Assembly: GCA_025352045.1 (NCBI GenBank)
Contig: JANXUD010000004.1
Span: 1-40,289, forward strand
Length of the DNA: 40,289 bases
Origin: Gammaproteobacteria bacterium
GTDB taxonomy: Bacteria > Pseudomonadota > Gammaproteobacteria > Xanthomonadales > Xanthomonadaceae
Reading direction: 5' to 3'
The stretch's first letter is position 1, and each line of letters opens with the position of its first letter. The position numbers were made by a program, and so were the translations under genes. This document shows positions 17,586 to 26,216 of this stretch, one piece after another. Below the pieces are notes generated by a model. That model ran no database searches. It saw only the letters and a program-made list of their open reading frames with translations, and was not told the DNA's origin.

Positions 17586-18440
17586 ATGCGCCCTGCCGCC
17601 AGCTACCTGACCTGCCTGTTCGTCCTGGTTGCGGCCCTGCTGGCGCCTGCACCCGCCGGTGCCTGGGGCCGCGATGCGCATCGAATCGTCGCCGACCTGG
17701 CACAGGCTCGCCTGAATCCCGTGGCGCGCGCGGAGGTCGCCAGGCTGCTCACCCTCGAGCCGGCCGCCACGCTCGCCGATGTGTCCAGCTGGGCCGACGA
17801 CCAGCGCCGGGACGGGCTGGCCGAGGTTGCCGGCAGCCCGGCTGACCGGCGCACGCACTTCGTCGATTTCATGGGCGGCTGCGAGTACGTGCAGGCACGC
17901 GACTGCCCCGACGGCCGCTGTGTCATCGCCGCGATCAACCGCCAGTTCCTCGTGCTGTCGGACGCACATCGCCCCGACGCCGAGCGCCTGGTCGCCCTGA
18001 AGATGCTGGTGCACCTGGTCGCCGACGCGCACCAGCCCCTGCACGCCTCGCCCGTGGACGACAAGGGTGGCAACGACTACCAGGTGTCAGTGGACGGCCA
18101 GGGCAGCAACCTGCATGCAGTCTGGGACCGGCTGCTGCTGGACCACGCGCTGGCGAAGGACGGGCGTGACGCCGCGGGCTTCACCGCAGGCCTGCAGGCG
18201 ATGCCACCCCTGCCCGCGGATGCAACGGCGCAGTCCGACCGCCCGGCGCTGGACTGGGCGCTGGAGAGCTGCCGCCTCGTGCGCGATGGTGGTGTTTACC
18301 CACCAGGCCACGTGATCGGCGATGACTACCTGGACGCACACCGCGGACAGATGGAGACGCGCCTGCGCCGCGGGGGTGATCGCCTGGCCGATATGCTCAA
18401 CGATGCCCTGGATCCGTCGAGCAGGAGACCACTGCCATGA
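17586..18440 (+). CDS. Secreted zinc-dependent S1/P1-type nuclease
   Basis: A 284-residue exported nuclease of the S1/P1 family, which cuts single-stranded nucleic acids to 5'-mononucleotides. The signal peptide (1-26) ends just before W27, so the mature N-terminal Trp can serve as zinc ligand as in P1. All expected metal ligands are visible: W27, H32, D71, H91, H143, D147, H153, H177 and D181 (in AWGRDAH, DVSSWADD, HFVDF, HLVADAHQPLH, NLHAVWD). Cysteines at 99, 107 and 112 could form disulfides. The ATG at 17586 has AGGA upstream; another ATG 5 bp earlier is out of frame. First gene of an operon whose next genes are joined by overlapping stop and start codons. Confidence 0.92.
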   Translation: MRPAASYLTCLFVLVAALLAPAPAGAWGRDAHRIVADLAQARLNPVARAEVARLLTLEPAATLADVSSWADDQRRDGLAEVAGSPADRRTHFVDFMGGCEYVQARDCPDGRCVIAAINRQFLVLSDAHRPDAERLVALKMLVHLVADAHQPLHASPVDDKGGNDYQVSVDGQGSNLHAVWDRLLLDHALAKDGRDAAGFTAGLQAMPPLPADATAQSDRPALDWALESCRLVRDGGVYPPGHVIGDDYLDAHRGQMETRLRRGGDRLADMLNDALDPSSRRPLP

Positions 18441-18469
18441 GGGCAGCGCCATGAGGGCAGCGCCATGAC
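18434..18469 (+). repeat. Tandem 14-bp Shine-Dalgarno/ATGA cassette at the gene junction
   Basis: GCCATGAGGGCAGC occurs twice in tandem (18434-18447, 18448-18461) followed by a partial third GCCATGAC. Each unit carries ATGA and a GAGGG ribosome site. The first ATGA overlaps the nuclease stop. The ATGs at 18437 and 18451 each open a five-codon frame (MRAAP) whose TGA overlaps the next ATG, the last of these being the true start of the persulfide dioxygenase at 18465. The result is a chain of three stop/start overlaps. Confidence 0.85.
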
Positions 18470-19328
18470 ACAGCCGGACATCCATGCCCGCCACCACGCC
18501 GACACCGGCACCTGGTCCTACATCGTGTCCGATCCGGCCACGCGGGCCGCGGCGATCATCGATCCGGTGCTCGACTACGACGCCAAGGGCGCACGCACGG
18601 GCACCAAGGAAGCCGAGGCGCTGCTGGCGCATTGCGCGGCCGAAGGCCTGCGCGTGGACTGGATACTGGAAACGCACGCGCACGCCGACCACCTCAGTTC
18701 CGCCGCCTGGCTGAAGTCCAGGCTCGGCGCGCCGGTTGGCATCGGCGTGGGGATCCGCGCCGTGCAGTCGGCGTTCAAGCCCATCTTCGGCCTGCCTGCC
18801 GATTTCGCAACGGACGGCTCGCAGTTCGACCGCCTGTTCGCGGATGGCGAGCGCCTGCCGCTAGGCGCGCTCCAGGTCGAAGTCATCGCCACCCCCGGCC
18901 ACACCAGCGACAGCCTCAGCTACCGGATCGGCGACGCGGTTTTCGTCGGCGACAGCCTGTTCCTGCCCGACGGCGGCAGCGCGCGTTGCGACTTCCCCGG
19001 GGGCGACGCCGGCGTGCTGTACGACTCGGTGCAGCGCCTGTATGCGCTGCCGGACGCGACGCGCGTGTTCGTCTGCCATGACTACGGCCCGGGCGGCCGC
19101 GCGGTGCAATCGCAAACCACCATCGGCGCGCAGAAAGCCGGCAATATCCACGCCCGTGCCGGCGTGTCGCGCGAGGAATTCATTGCCATGCGCAACGCGC
19201 GCGACGCGACGCTCGCCCTGCCCGCGCTGATCCTGCCCGCGGTGCAGGTGAATATCCGCGCCGGCGCGCTGCCGCCGGCCGACGCGGATGGCCGGCGCTA
19301 CCTGCGCCTGCCCATCGACACCCTCTGA
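18465..19328 (+). CDS. blh: Blh-type metallo-beta-lactamase-fold persulfide dioxygenase
   Basis: A 287-residue MBL-fold hydrolase. The metal motif is HAHADH with H71, H73, D75 and H76, followed by TPGHTSDSLSYRIG, FVGDSLFLPDGGSARCDFPGGDA and FVCHDYGPGG. The sequence through IGAQKAGNIHARAGVS and ILPAVQVNIRAG closely follows the Blh group (Xylella/Agrobacterium bigR-blh), related to ETHE1 persulfide dioxygenases that oxidise glutathione persulfide during sulfide removal. The iron-binding set fits that role rather than beta-lactam hydrolysis. No BigR-type repressor or rhodanese is next to it. The ATG at 18465 has GAGGG 8 bp upstream within the 14-bp repeat; the stop overlaps the next start as TGATG. 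Confidence 0.87.
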   Translation: MTQPDIHARHHADTGTWSYIVSDPATRAAAIIDPVLDYDAKGARTGTKEAEALLAHCAAEGLRVDWILETHAHADHLSSAAWLKSRLGAPVGIGVGIRAVQSAFKPIFGLPADFATDGSQFDRLFADGERLPLGALQVEVIATPGHTSDSLSYRIGDAVFVGDSLFLPDGGSARCDFPGGDAGVLYDSVQRLYALPDATRVFVCHDYGPGGRAVQSQTTIGAQKAGNIHARAGVSREEFIAMRNARDATLALPALILPAVQVNIRAGALPPADADGRRYLRLPIDTL

Positions 19329-21307
19329 TGGCCGACGCCGCGCCGCAGGAGCCTGGCGTTGCCGTTGCGCTCGCTTCCGCGGTGGACGCGATCCTCGCCC
19401 GCTGCGGCCCGCGCCTGGAAGCCGCCGCGCCACTGGGCCTGGGCAAGCCGCATCGCCTGCTCAACGCGCTGTATGCGCGCGTCGCCGCCGATCCCTCGCT
19501 GTCGCTGCGCATCCACACGGCGCTCTCGCTCGACCCGCCCTCGCCGTCCGCGTCCCTGGAAAAGCGCTTCCTGGCGCCATTCGTGGAGCGTCACTTCGGC
19601 GCCGATTTCCCACGGCTTGCCTACACGGTGGCGCAGAAGCACGATGCGCTGCCGCCCAACATCAAGGTGGAGGAGTTCTACATGCAGTCGGGCGCGATGC
19701 TCGGCTCGCGCATGGCGCAGTCCTCCTACAACGCGTTGAACTACACGCACGTCGCTCGCAATGTCGCCGCGCATGTCGGCCTGCTGGTGCAGAAGGTGGC
19801 GGTTTCTGCCGACGGGTCCATGCTCAGCCTGAGCTGCAATCCGGACCTCAGCCTCGACCTCCTCGACGAGGTCTCCAGGCTCGGCAAGCCCCGGCCGATG
19901 CTGGTCGCCGAGGTCGATGCGGCCCTGCCCTTCATCGGCGGCACGGCCGGGGTGCCCCGCGCCTTCTTCGATCACGTGGTCGAGCTGCCAGGCCCGGCGC
20001 CGATGCTGTTCGCGCTGCCGCGGCAGCCGGTCAGCGATCCCGAATTCGCCATCGGCCTGTACGCGAGCACCCTGGTGCGCGACGGTGGCACGCTGCAGAT
20101 CGGCATCGGCTCGCTGTCGGATGCGCTCTGCCATGCCCTGGTCCTGCGGCACACTCGCAATGCCGAGTACCTGGCCCTGCTCGAGGCGCTGTCGCCCGGG
20201 CTGGCGCTGCACGCCCTGGTGCGCGAGCGCGGCGGCACCGCGCCCTTCGTCGAGGGCCTTTACGGCGCCAGCGAGATGGTCAACGACGGATTCATGCGCC
20301 TGCGCCAGGCCGGCATCCTGGTGCGCCAGGTGCTGGACGACGAGGATGCGCTGCGGCGCTTCGAAGCCGGCACGGCAACCTCCGACGACCGCGCGCGCCA
20401 GCGCACCGAAGGGCATTGGCTGGACGGCGGCTTTTACCTGGGCTCGAAGGACCTCTACGCCTGGCTAGGCGACATGCCCGCCGGCGAGGCACGCGGTTTG
20501 GGCATGACCCGGATCTCGCACATCAACGAGCTGTATGGCGGCTTCGAGGAACGCGAGCGCATGCAGCGGCGCGAGGCCCGCTTCTTCAACACCTGCATGA
20601 TGATGACGGCGCTGGGTGCGGCGGTGTCCGACGGCCTCGATGACGGGCGCGTGGTGTCCGGCGTCGGCGGCCAGTACAACTTCGTGGCGATGGCGCACGC
20701 GCTGCGCGACGGTCGCTCGGTGCTGATGTTCCGCGCCACCCGCGACCAGAAGGGCGAACTGCGCACCAGCGTGCCCTGGAACTACGGACACTGCACGATC
20801 CCCCGCCACCTGCGCGACATCGCGGTCAGCGAATACGGCATCGCCGACCTGCGTGGCGTGGACGACGGCGGCTGCGTGCGGGCGATGGCGGCGATCGCCG
20901 ACGCGCGCTTCCAGGCCGGCCTGCTGCAGCGCGCGCATGCCGCGCGGAAGCTGAAGAAGGACTTCACGGCTCCACCAGAGTGGACGCAGAACACGCCCGA
21001 GGAAATCCGTCGCCGGCTCGCATCATTCCGGCGTAGCGGCCTGCTCGTCGATTATCCGCTCGGCTGCGATTTCACTCCGGTCGAACAGCGGCTGGCAGGC
21101 GCGCTTGGCTGGCTGAAATCCGCCACCGCGACGCCGGCAGGCAAGGCAGCGACGATTTCCTGTGCCCTGCTTCCCGCAGGCGCGCCCGGCGACGGCGACA
21201 CCACCGCGCTCGACCGCATGGCGCTTTCGACGCCGCGCAGCGTCGGCGAGTGGATCGAAGCGCGGCTATTGCGCCTGGCCTTGCGGCGCACCGCGTCGCC
21301 TGGGTGA
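19328..21307 (+). CDS. Acetyl-CoA hydrolase / CoA-transferase family protein
   Basis: A 659-residue member of the acetyl-CoA hydrolase/4-hydroxybutyrate CoA-transferase superfamily, enzymes that move CoA between carboxylates or hydrolyse acyl-CoA. Typical blocks are DGGTLQIGIGSLSDALCHAL (about 257-276), FVEGLYGASEMVNDGFMRL (306-324), with a likely catalytic glutamate in ASEM, and GQYNFVAMAHALRDGRSVL and SEYGIADLRG toward the C-terminus. It is longer than many relatives (often about 500) because of an N-terminal extension of about 150 residues (FYMQSGAMLGSRMAQSSYN) and a long insertion rich in charged residues before the C-terminal domain. The start overlaps the upstream stop as TGATG, so it is translationally coupled. 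The exact substrate is unknown. Confidence 0.85.
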   Translation: MADAAPQEPGVAVALASAVDAILARCGPRLEAAAPLGLGKPHRLLNALYARVAADPSLSLRIHTALSLDPPSPSASLEKRFLAPFVERHFGADFPRLAYTVAQKHDALPPNIKVEEFYMQSGAMLGSRMAQSSYNALNYTHVARNVAAHVGLLVQKVAVSADGSMLSLSCNPDLSLDLLDEVSRLGKPRPMLVAEVDAALPFIGGTAGVPRAFFDHVVELPGPAPMLFALPRQPVSDPEFAIGLYASTLVRDGGTLQIGIGSLSDALCHALVLRHTRNAEYLALLEALSPGLALHALVRERGGTAPFVEGLYGASEMVNDGFMRLRQAGILVRQVLDDEDALRRFEAGTATSDDRARQRTEGHWLDGGFYLGSKDLYAWLGDMPAGEARGLGMTRISHINELYGGFEERERMQRREARFFNTCMMMTALGAAVSDGLDDGRVVSGVGGQYNFVAMAHALRDGRSVLMFRATRDQKGELRTSVPWNYGHCTIPRHLRDIAVSEYGIADLRGVDDGGCVRAMAAIADARFQAGLLQRAHAARKLKKDFTAPPEWTQNTPEEIRRRLASFRRSGLLVDYPLGCDFTPVEQRLAGALGWLKSATATPAGKAATISCALLPAGAPGDGDTTALDRMALSTPRSVGEWIEARLLRLALRRTASPG

Positions 21308-21334
21308 GCCGGGCTGCGCGATGCGCGGCGCGGC

Positions 21335-23335
21335 CTAGAGCTGCGCCTTCGCGGCCGCCACCACCGCGTCCACCGTGATGCCGAAATAGTTGTACAGCGC
21401 GTCGATGGGCGCCGAGGCGCCAAAGCTGTCGATGCCGATCACCGCGCCATCCAGGCCCACGTATTTGCGCCAGTAGTCCGTGACGCCCGCCTCTACCGCC
21501 ACGCGGGCGCGCAGCGCGCCCGGCAATACGCGTTCGCGGTACTCGGCCGGCTGGTGGTCGAACCGATTGCTGCAGGGCATGGACACCACGCGCGCGTGGA
21601 TGCCGTCCGCGGCCAGGGCGCGCGCGGCGGCCATCGCCAGTTCCACCTCGGATCCGGTGCCGATCAGCAGCACCTGCGGCGCAGCGGCCGGCTCGTGCAG
21701 CACATAGCCGCCACGCGCGATGTCCGCCAGCTGCGCCGCGTCTCGCGCCTGGTGCGCCAGGTTCTGCCGGCTGAAGACCAGGCAGCTGGGCCCGTCGCGG
21801 CGCTCGATCGCGCAGCGCCACGACACCGCCGACTCGACCGCGTCACAGGGACGCCAGAGCTCGTTGTTGGGGATGTAGCGCAGGCTGGCGAGGTGCTCGA
21901 CCGGCTGGTGGGTCGGGCCGTCCTCGCCCAGTCCGATCGAGTCGTGCGTGAACACGTGGATCGCGCCGGCCGGGATCAGCGCCGACATGCGCAATGCATT
22001 GCGCGAGTAGTCGGAGAACACCAGGAAGGTGGCGTCATAGGGAATGAAGCCCCCGTGCAGGGCCAGGCCGTTGCTGATCGCGCTCATCGCGAACTCGCGA
22101 ACGCCGTAGTAGACGTAGTTGGCGTTGGCATCGCTACTGGCAACCGACTTGCTGCCCGACCAGAGGGTCAGGTTGGAATGCGCCAGGTCCGCGGAGCCGC
22201 CGATCAGCTCGGGCAGGTGCGGTGCAAAGGCTTCGATCGCCATCTGCGAGGCCTTGCGCGAGGCCACCACTGGGCCGTCGGCCTGCAGCTTTTCGATATA
22301 GGCCTGGGCCACCGACGCGAACCCCTCCGGCAGCTCGGCATGCGAACGGCGCACCAACTCGTCCGCCAACTGCGGATATTGGCGCGAGTAGGCGTCGAAC
22401 ATGCGGTTCCACTGTTCCTCGCGCACCAGGCCCGTGTTGCCCGCACGCCAGCCGTCGGAGATTTCCTGCGGGATCTCGAACGGCGCATACGGCCAGGCCA
22501 GCGCCACGCGCGCGGCGGCGAGTTCGTCCTTGCCCAGCGGCGCGCCATGCGCGCTTTCCTTGCCCTGCTTGTTGGGCGCGCCGAAGCCGATCGTGGTGCG
22601 GCAGCAGATCAGCGACGGCCGCGCGGTCTCGGCCTGCGCCGCGGCGATTGCCGCATGCACCTGCGCCGGGTCGTGGCCGTCCACGCCCTGGATCACCTGC
22701 CAGCCATAGGCACGGAAGCGCGCCGCGGTGTCATCCGTGAACCAGCCCTTGGTGTCGCCATCGATGGAAATGTGGTTGTCGTCCCACAGCGCGATGAGTT
22801 TCCCCAGTCCCCAGGTGCCGGCCAGCGAGCAGGCCTCGTGCGAGATGCCTTCCATCAGGCAGCCATCGCCGAGGAAGACCCAGGTGAAGTGGTCGACGAC
22901 CATGAACTCGGGGCGGTTGAATCGCTGCGCGAGCAGTTTCTCCGCCAGCGCAAAGCCAACGGCATTCGCGAGGCCCTGCCCCAGCGGCCCGGTGGTGGTC
23001 TCGACGCCAGGCGTCTCGCTGCGCTCCGGATGCCCCGCCGTCTTCGAATGCAGCTGCCGGAAGTGCTTCAGTTCCTCGATCGGCAGGTCATAGCCCGACA
23101 GGTGCAGCAGCGCGTACTGCAGCATGGAGCCGTGGCCGTTGGACAGCACGAAGCGGTCCCGATCGAACCACTTCGGATTGTTCGGGTTGTGCTTGTGGAA
23201 ATCGTTCCAGAGCACCTCGGCGATGTCGGCCATGCCCATCGGCATGCCGGGGTGGCCGGATTTCGCCTGTTCCACCGCGTCGGCGGCGAGGAAGCGGATG
23301 GCATTGGCAAGGTCGCGGCGGCTGGGCGTCGGCAT
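21335..23335 (-). CDS. tkt: Transketolase
   Basis: A 666-residue thiamine-diphosphate enzyme moving two-carbon ketol units between sugar phosphates, linking glycolysis to the pentose phosphate pathway. The ThDP motif begins at G156-D157-G158 and ends at N187 ([10 protein letters not shown] to ALWDDN). The N-terminal [57 protein letters not shown] (with the catalytic Glu), [20 protein letters not shown] and [15 protein letters not shown] all fit the bacterial enzyme. The open frame extends upstream through the symporter gene, but the start at 23335 ([15 protein letters not shown]) is standard. No strong Shine-Dalgarno is seen. It converges on the CoA-transferase gene 27 bp away and shares a start-region motif with pgk. 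Confidence 0.97.
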   Translation of the reverse strand: MPTPSRRDLANAIRFLAADAVEQAKSGHPGMPMGMADIAEVLWNDFHKHNPNNPKWFDRDRFVLSNGHGSMLQYALLHLSGYDLPIEELKHFRQLHSKTAGHPERSETPGVETTTGPLGQGLANAVGFALAEKLLAQRFNRPEFMVVDHFTWVFLGDGCLMEGISHEACSLAGTWGLGKLIALWDDNHISIDGDTKGWFTDDTAARFRAYGWQVIQGVDGHDPAQVHAAIAAAQAETARPSLICCRTTIGFGAPNKQGKESAHGAPLGKDELAAARVALAWPYAPFEIPQEISDGWRAGNTGLVREEQWNRMFDAYSRQYPQLADELVRRSHAELPEGFASVAQAYIEKLQADGPVVASRKASQMAIEAFAPHLPELIGGSADLAHSNLTLWSGSKSVASSDANANYVYYGVREFAMSAISNGLALHGGFIPYDATFLVFSDYSRNALRMSALIPAGAIHVFTHDSIGLGEDGPTHQPVEHLASLRYIPNNELWRPCDAVESAVSWRCAIERRDGPSCLVFSRQNLAHQARDAAQLADIARGGYVLHEPAAAPQVLLIGTGSEVELAMAAARALAADGIHARVVSMPCSNRFDHQPAEYRERVLPGALRARVAVEAGVTDYWRKYVGLDGAVIGIDSFGASAPIDALYNYFGITVDAVVAAAKAQL

Positions 23336-23381
23336 GGGTTGGGCTCGAGGGAGGGGCCGCCGCGGGGATCCGCCCGGCCGC

Positions 23382-23394
23382 GCATTTTCCCCCG
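23382..23394 (-). promoter_or_regulatory. tkt start-region motif shared with pgk
   Basis: CGGGGGAAAATGC on the minus strand is identical to 14444-14432 before pgk. GAAAAT (23389-23384) may be a -10; the resulting leader would be about 42 nt. The motif lies in the 86-bp gap between the symporter stop and the tkt start. Confidence 0.5.
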
Positions 23395-23421
23395 AACCCG
23401 GGTCGCCTGTCTCGCGCCGTC

Positions 23422-24813
23422 TCAGGTGTGCCGGCGGGGGCGGCCGTGGGCGTCCAACTCCGCGACCTCCTCTTCCAGCCCGGCCTGCTCCAGGGCGATC
23501 TCGTCCAGGGCGGCGACCTCGACGCTCTCGCCGGCGCGGTGCGACACCACCACGGCCGTGGCAAGGTCGCCGGTGACGTTGAGCGCGGTCCGGCACATGT
23601 CCAGGAAGGTGTTCACGCCGAGGATGATCGCGATCCCCTCCGGCCTTAGGCCAATAATTCCGCAGATCATCGCGATGACCGGCAGCGAGCCGGACGGGAT
23701 GCCGGCGGTGCCGATGCCGCCCAGGATGCACAGGGCCAGCACCATCAGTTGCTGCAACAGGGGCAGGTGCATGCCCGAAACCTGGGCCAGGAACAGCACG
23801 GTGATACCCTCGAACAGGGCCGTGCCGTGGTGGTTGGCCGATGCGCCGACGGTCAGCACGAAGCGCGAGACCTTGCGCGGCAAGTGCAGGTTTTCCTCGG
23901 CAACGCGCAGTGTCACCGGCAGGGTCGCGGCCGACGACGCGGTGGCGAACGCCGTGAGGATCGCCTCCTGGCTGCCGCGGAAGAACACGCGCGGCGACAT
24001 GTTGCCCATGAAGCGCACCCACAGCGGCAACACCACGAAGCCATGCAGGGCCAGCGCCAGCAGCACGGTCGCCACGAACCAGGCCAGGCCCTCGATCACG
24101 TCCCAGCCCAGGTTGGCGGTGAGGTTGAACATGAAACCGGCGACGGCATAGGGAGCCAGGCGGATGATCAGGCCGATCAGCCGCATGCAGATCTCGAACA
24201 GGCCCTGCAGTGCGTTCTTGAAGGCCTGGGTCGCCGGCGACGGCGTCATCACCATGCCGATGCCGAACAGCAGCGCGAAGAACACTACCCCGAGCTTCTG
24301 CTTGTCGTCGATCGCCGCGGCGATCACGTTGTGCGGGACGATGTTGACCAGCAGGTCGATGAAGTTGAGTTCCTGCCCCTTGGTGGCGATCTCGCCGGCC
24401 TTGGCCGCGCCCTGGGCCATGGCCTGGTTGAGCGTCGCCGGATCCAGGTGCAGGCCAGGCTGCAGCAGGTTGACCATCAGTACGCCGATGCCGACGGCGA
24501 TCGCCGTGACGACGCCGGTATAGACCAGGGTGCGCAAGCCCAGCCGGCCAAGGCTGGCGATGTCGCCGAGCTCCGCCACGCCCAGCACCAGGGCGCTGAA
24601 CATCAGCGGCACCACCAACATGAAGAGCAGGTTGAGGAAGATCTGGCCGAACGGCTTGACCAGCCAGTCCACCACATGGATCACGCCGGGTGCAGCTTGC
24701 AGTCCCTGGGCGTGGACCAGCAGTCCAAGCAGGGCGCCGAGCAGGAAACCAATCAGCACTTTCACGTGCAGGGGCAGGCCCGGGGGACGGGCGGACGGCG
24801 CGACTGCAGTCAT
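23422..24813 (-). CDS. Dicarboxylate/amino acid:cation symporter (DAACS family) with altered sodium-site residues
   Basis: A 463-residue inner-membrane carrier of the glutamate/dicarboxylate transporter fold. Hairpin 1 reads [11 protein letters not shown] (291-301), hairpin 2 GTAGIPSG, and the last helix [13 protein letters not shown] keeps D405, R408, N412 and D416; R408 matches the arginine that binds the side-chain carboxylate of acidic substrates in GltPh. Two cation-site positions differ from the usual pattern: the helix-7 NMDGT motif is N327-H-H-G-T, and the last helix has N401 where GltPh has Asp. The C-terminus is a long acidic tail ([20 protein letters not shown]). The start at 24813 gives a normal N-terminus; upstream codons have no ribosome site. 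Likely a transporter for acidic solutes, coupling ion uncertain. Confidence 0.88.
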   Translation of the reverse strand: MTAVAPSARPPGLPLHVKVLIGFLLGALLGLLVHAQGLQAAPGVIHVVDWLVKPFGQIFLNLLFMLVVPLMFSALVLGVAELGDIASLGRLGLRTLVYTGVVTAIAVGIGVLMVNLLQPGLHLDPATLNQAMAQGAAKAGEIATKGQELNFIDLLVNIVPHNVIAAAIDDKQKLGVVFFALLFGIGMVMTPSPATQAFKNALQGLFEICMRLIGLIIRLAPYAVAGFMFNLTANLGWDVIEGLAWFVATVLLALALHGFVVLPLWVRFMGNMSPRVFFRGSQEAILTAFATASSAATLPVTLRVAEENLHLPRKVSRFVLTVGASANHHGTALFEGITVLFLAQVSGMHLPLLQQLMVLALCILGGIGTAGIPSGSLPVIAMICGIIGLRPEGIAIILGVNTFLDMCRTALNVTGDLATAVVVSHRAGESVEVAALDEIALEQAGLEEEVAELDAHGRPRRHT

Positions 24814-24919
24814 GGCGGGGCTCGTTCGTCGGTTCGCGCGAGCATACGGCAGCTTGCCCGGGTTCGCCCAGCCTCGGCACGCAAGGCTGGCGCGTCGCAC
24901 GGCAACGCCGCGCCGTGGA

Positions 24920-26149
24920 TCAGGACGCCCGGAGGCGCTCGACCAGGTGATCCAGGCGTTCCGCCTGGCCGATCAGGAAGCCCTGCGCGTAATCGCAGCC
25001 GAGCATGCGCAGCACCTCCAGCACTTCCCCCGACTCCACGCCCTCGGCGACGATCTGCGCGTCGAGCGCGCGGGCCATCGCCACGATCGCCTCGACCACG
25101 TGGTGGACCCGCGGCTCGTCGAGCAGCGCACGGGTGAAGCCCTGGTCGATCTTCAGCGTGTCGAACTGCAGGCGATGCATGCGCGCGAGATGCGAATAGC
25201 CGGTGCCGAAATCATCCAGCGCCACGCCGATGCCATGGCGATGGCAAAGGGCGATCGCGGCCTCGACCTGGACATCGTCGAAGGACTGGCTCTCGGTCAA
25301 CTCGATCTTGAGACTGCCGCGCGGCACGGCGGCCGCCTCGACGCGCTCGACGATGCGCTGGACCAGCCCGGGATGCTGCAGCTGGCGCGCCGACACGTTG
25401 ACCGCGATGAAGGGCGACGGCTCCGCGCCGGCATCAATCAGGCGGGTCACGGCGCGGCAGGCGGTGTCGAACACGTATTCGCCCACGGCCACGATCAGCG
25501 CGCTTTCCTCGGCCAGACCGACAAGCTCCATCGGTGAAACTGGTCCGCGCTCGGGATGGTTCCAGCGGATCAGCGCTTCGTAACCGGCGACCCGGCCGCT
25601 GGCGATGTGCAGGATCGGCTGGTAGCGCACGTCCAGGCCATCGTCGGCCAGCGCCTGGCGCAGTTCGGACTCGAGCCGCAGCTTGTCCACGCCCTCGGTC
25701 GGCGTGGCCTGGTCAAAGGCCGCGGCGTCGGCGCGGGCAATCGCCAGGCCGCGCAATTGCTCGAAGCTCGGCTCGGGGTCGAAGGCGGAGGGTGGCGAGG
25801 CCTCGCGATAGCTCCGTACCACGCTGCGGTAGCGGTGCAGCAGGCTCTCGATCAGGGCGCGGATGACCGGGTCGGTCTTGGCGAGGCGCTCGGTGACCTG
25901 CTCGGGGTCGATGGCATAGAGCTCCGAATCCACCAGCGCGACCGCCGTGGTCGAGCGCGGCCCGTCATCGAACACCGCCATCTCGCCGACCAGTTCGCCC
26001 GCGCGCAGGCGGCTCAGGACCAGCCGCCGTCCGCGCACGACGGTGGACATCTCCAGTTCGCCGGCCTCGATCAGGTAGGCGCCCGTCGGCGCGTCCCCTT
26101 CGGCAAACAGCACTTCGCCAGCGCGGAGCATGCGGCGCGGCGGGGTCAT
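24920..26149 (-). CDS. Cyclic nucleotide-binding domain + EAL c-di-GMP phosphodiesterase
   Basis: A 409-residue soluble two-domain protein. Residues about 5-115 form a cyclic nucleotide-binding (CRP-like) domain; its phosphate cassette GELVGEMAVFDDGPRSTTAVA keeps E56 and R65. Residues about 160-405 form an EAL domain with the catalytic set present: E191-A-L, N251, E284 (ELTES), D312-D313 (DDFGTG), K333, E369/E372 (AEGVE) and Q389. The last signature is QGFLIGQA rather than the usual QGYLFSRP. It should hydrolyse c-di-GMP under control of a bound nucleotide. It follows pilQ but a terminator lies between, so expression is probably separate. The ATG at 26149 gives the full sensor domain; the ribosome site is weak. 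Confidence 0.9.
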   Translation of the reverse strand: MTPPRRMLRAGEVLFAEGDAPTGAYLIEAGELEMSTVVRGRRLVLSRLRAGELVGEMAVFDDGPRSTTAVALVDSELYAIDPEQVTERLAKTDPVIRALIESLLHRYRSVVRSYREASPPSAFDPEPSFEQLRGLAIARADAAAFDQATPTEGVDKLRLESELRQALADDGLDVRYQPILHIASGRVAGYEALIRWNHPERGPVSPMELVGLAEESALIVAVGEYVFDTACRAVTRLIDAGAEPSPFIAVNVSARQLQHPGLVQRIVERVEAAAVPRGSLKIELTESQSFDDVQVEAAIALCHRHGIGVALDDFGTGYSHLARMHRLQFDTLKIDQGFTRALLDEPRVHHVVEAIVAMARALDAQIVAEGVESGEVLEVLRMLGCDYAQGFLIGQAERLDHLVERLRAS

Positions 26150-26164
26150 GCCTGCCGTGCCCAC

Positions 26165-26193
26165 AAAAGCACAGGGCCGCGAACGCGGCCCTG
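26165..26193 (-). terminator. Intrinsic terminator of the pilMNOPQ operon
   Basis: A 9-bp stem (CAGGGCCGC / GCGGCCCTG at 26172-26193) with a 4-nt loop lies 24 bp after the pilQ stop and is followed on the minus strand by a short TTTT tract. It separates the pilus operon from the EAL gene, which begins about 16 bp further on. Confidence 0.75.
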
Positions 26194-26216
26194 GGCAACA
26201 ACCTGGGGAATCGCGA

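Noticed and set aside
18465-19328. Beta-lactamase function for the MBL-fold gene
   Set aside because: The motif set and C-terminal region follow the Blh/ETHE1 persulfide dioxygenases and there is no signal peptide.
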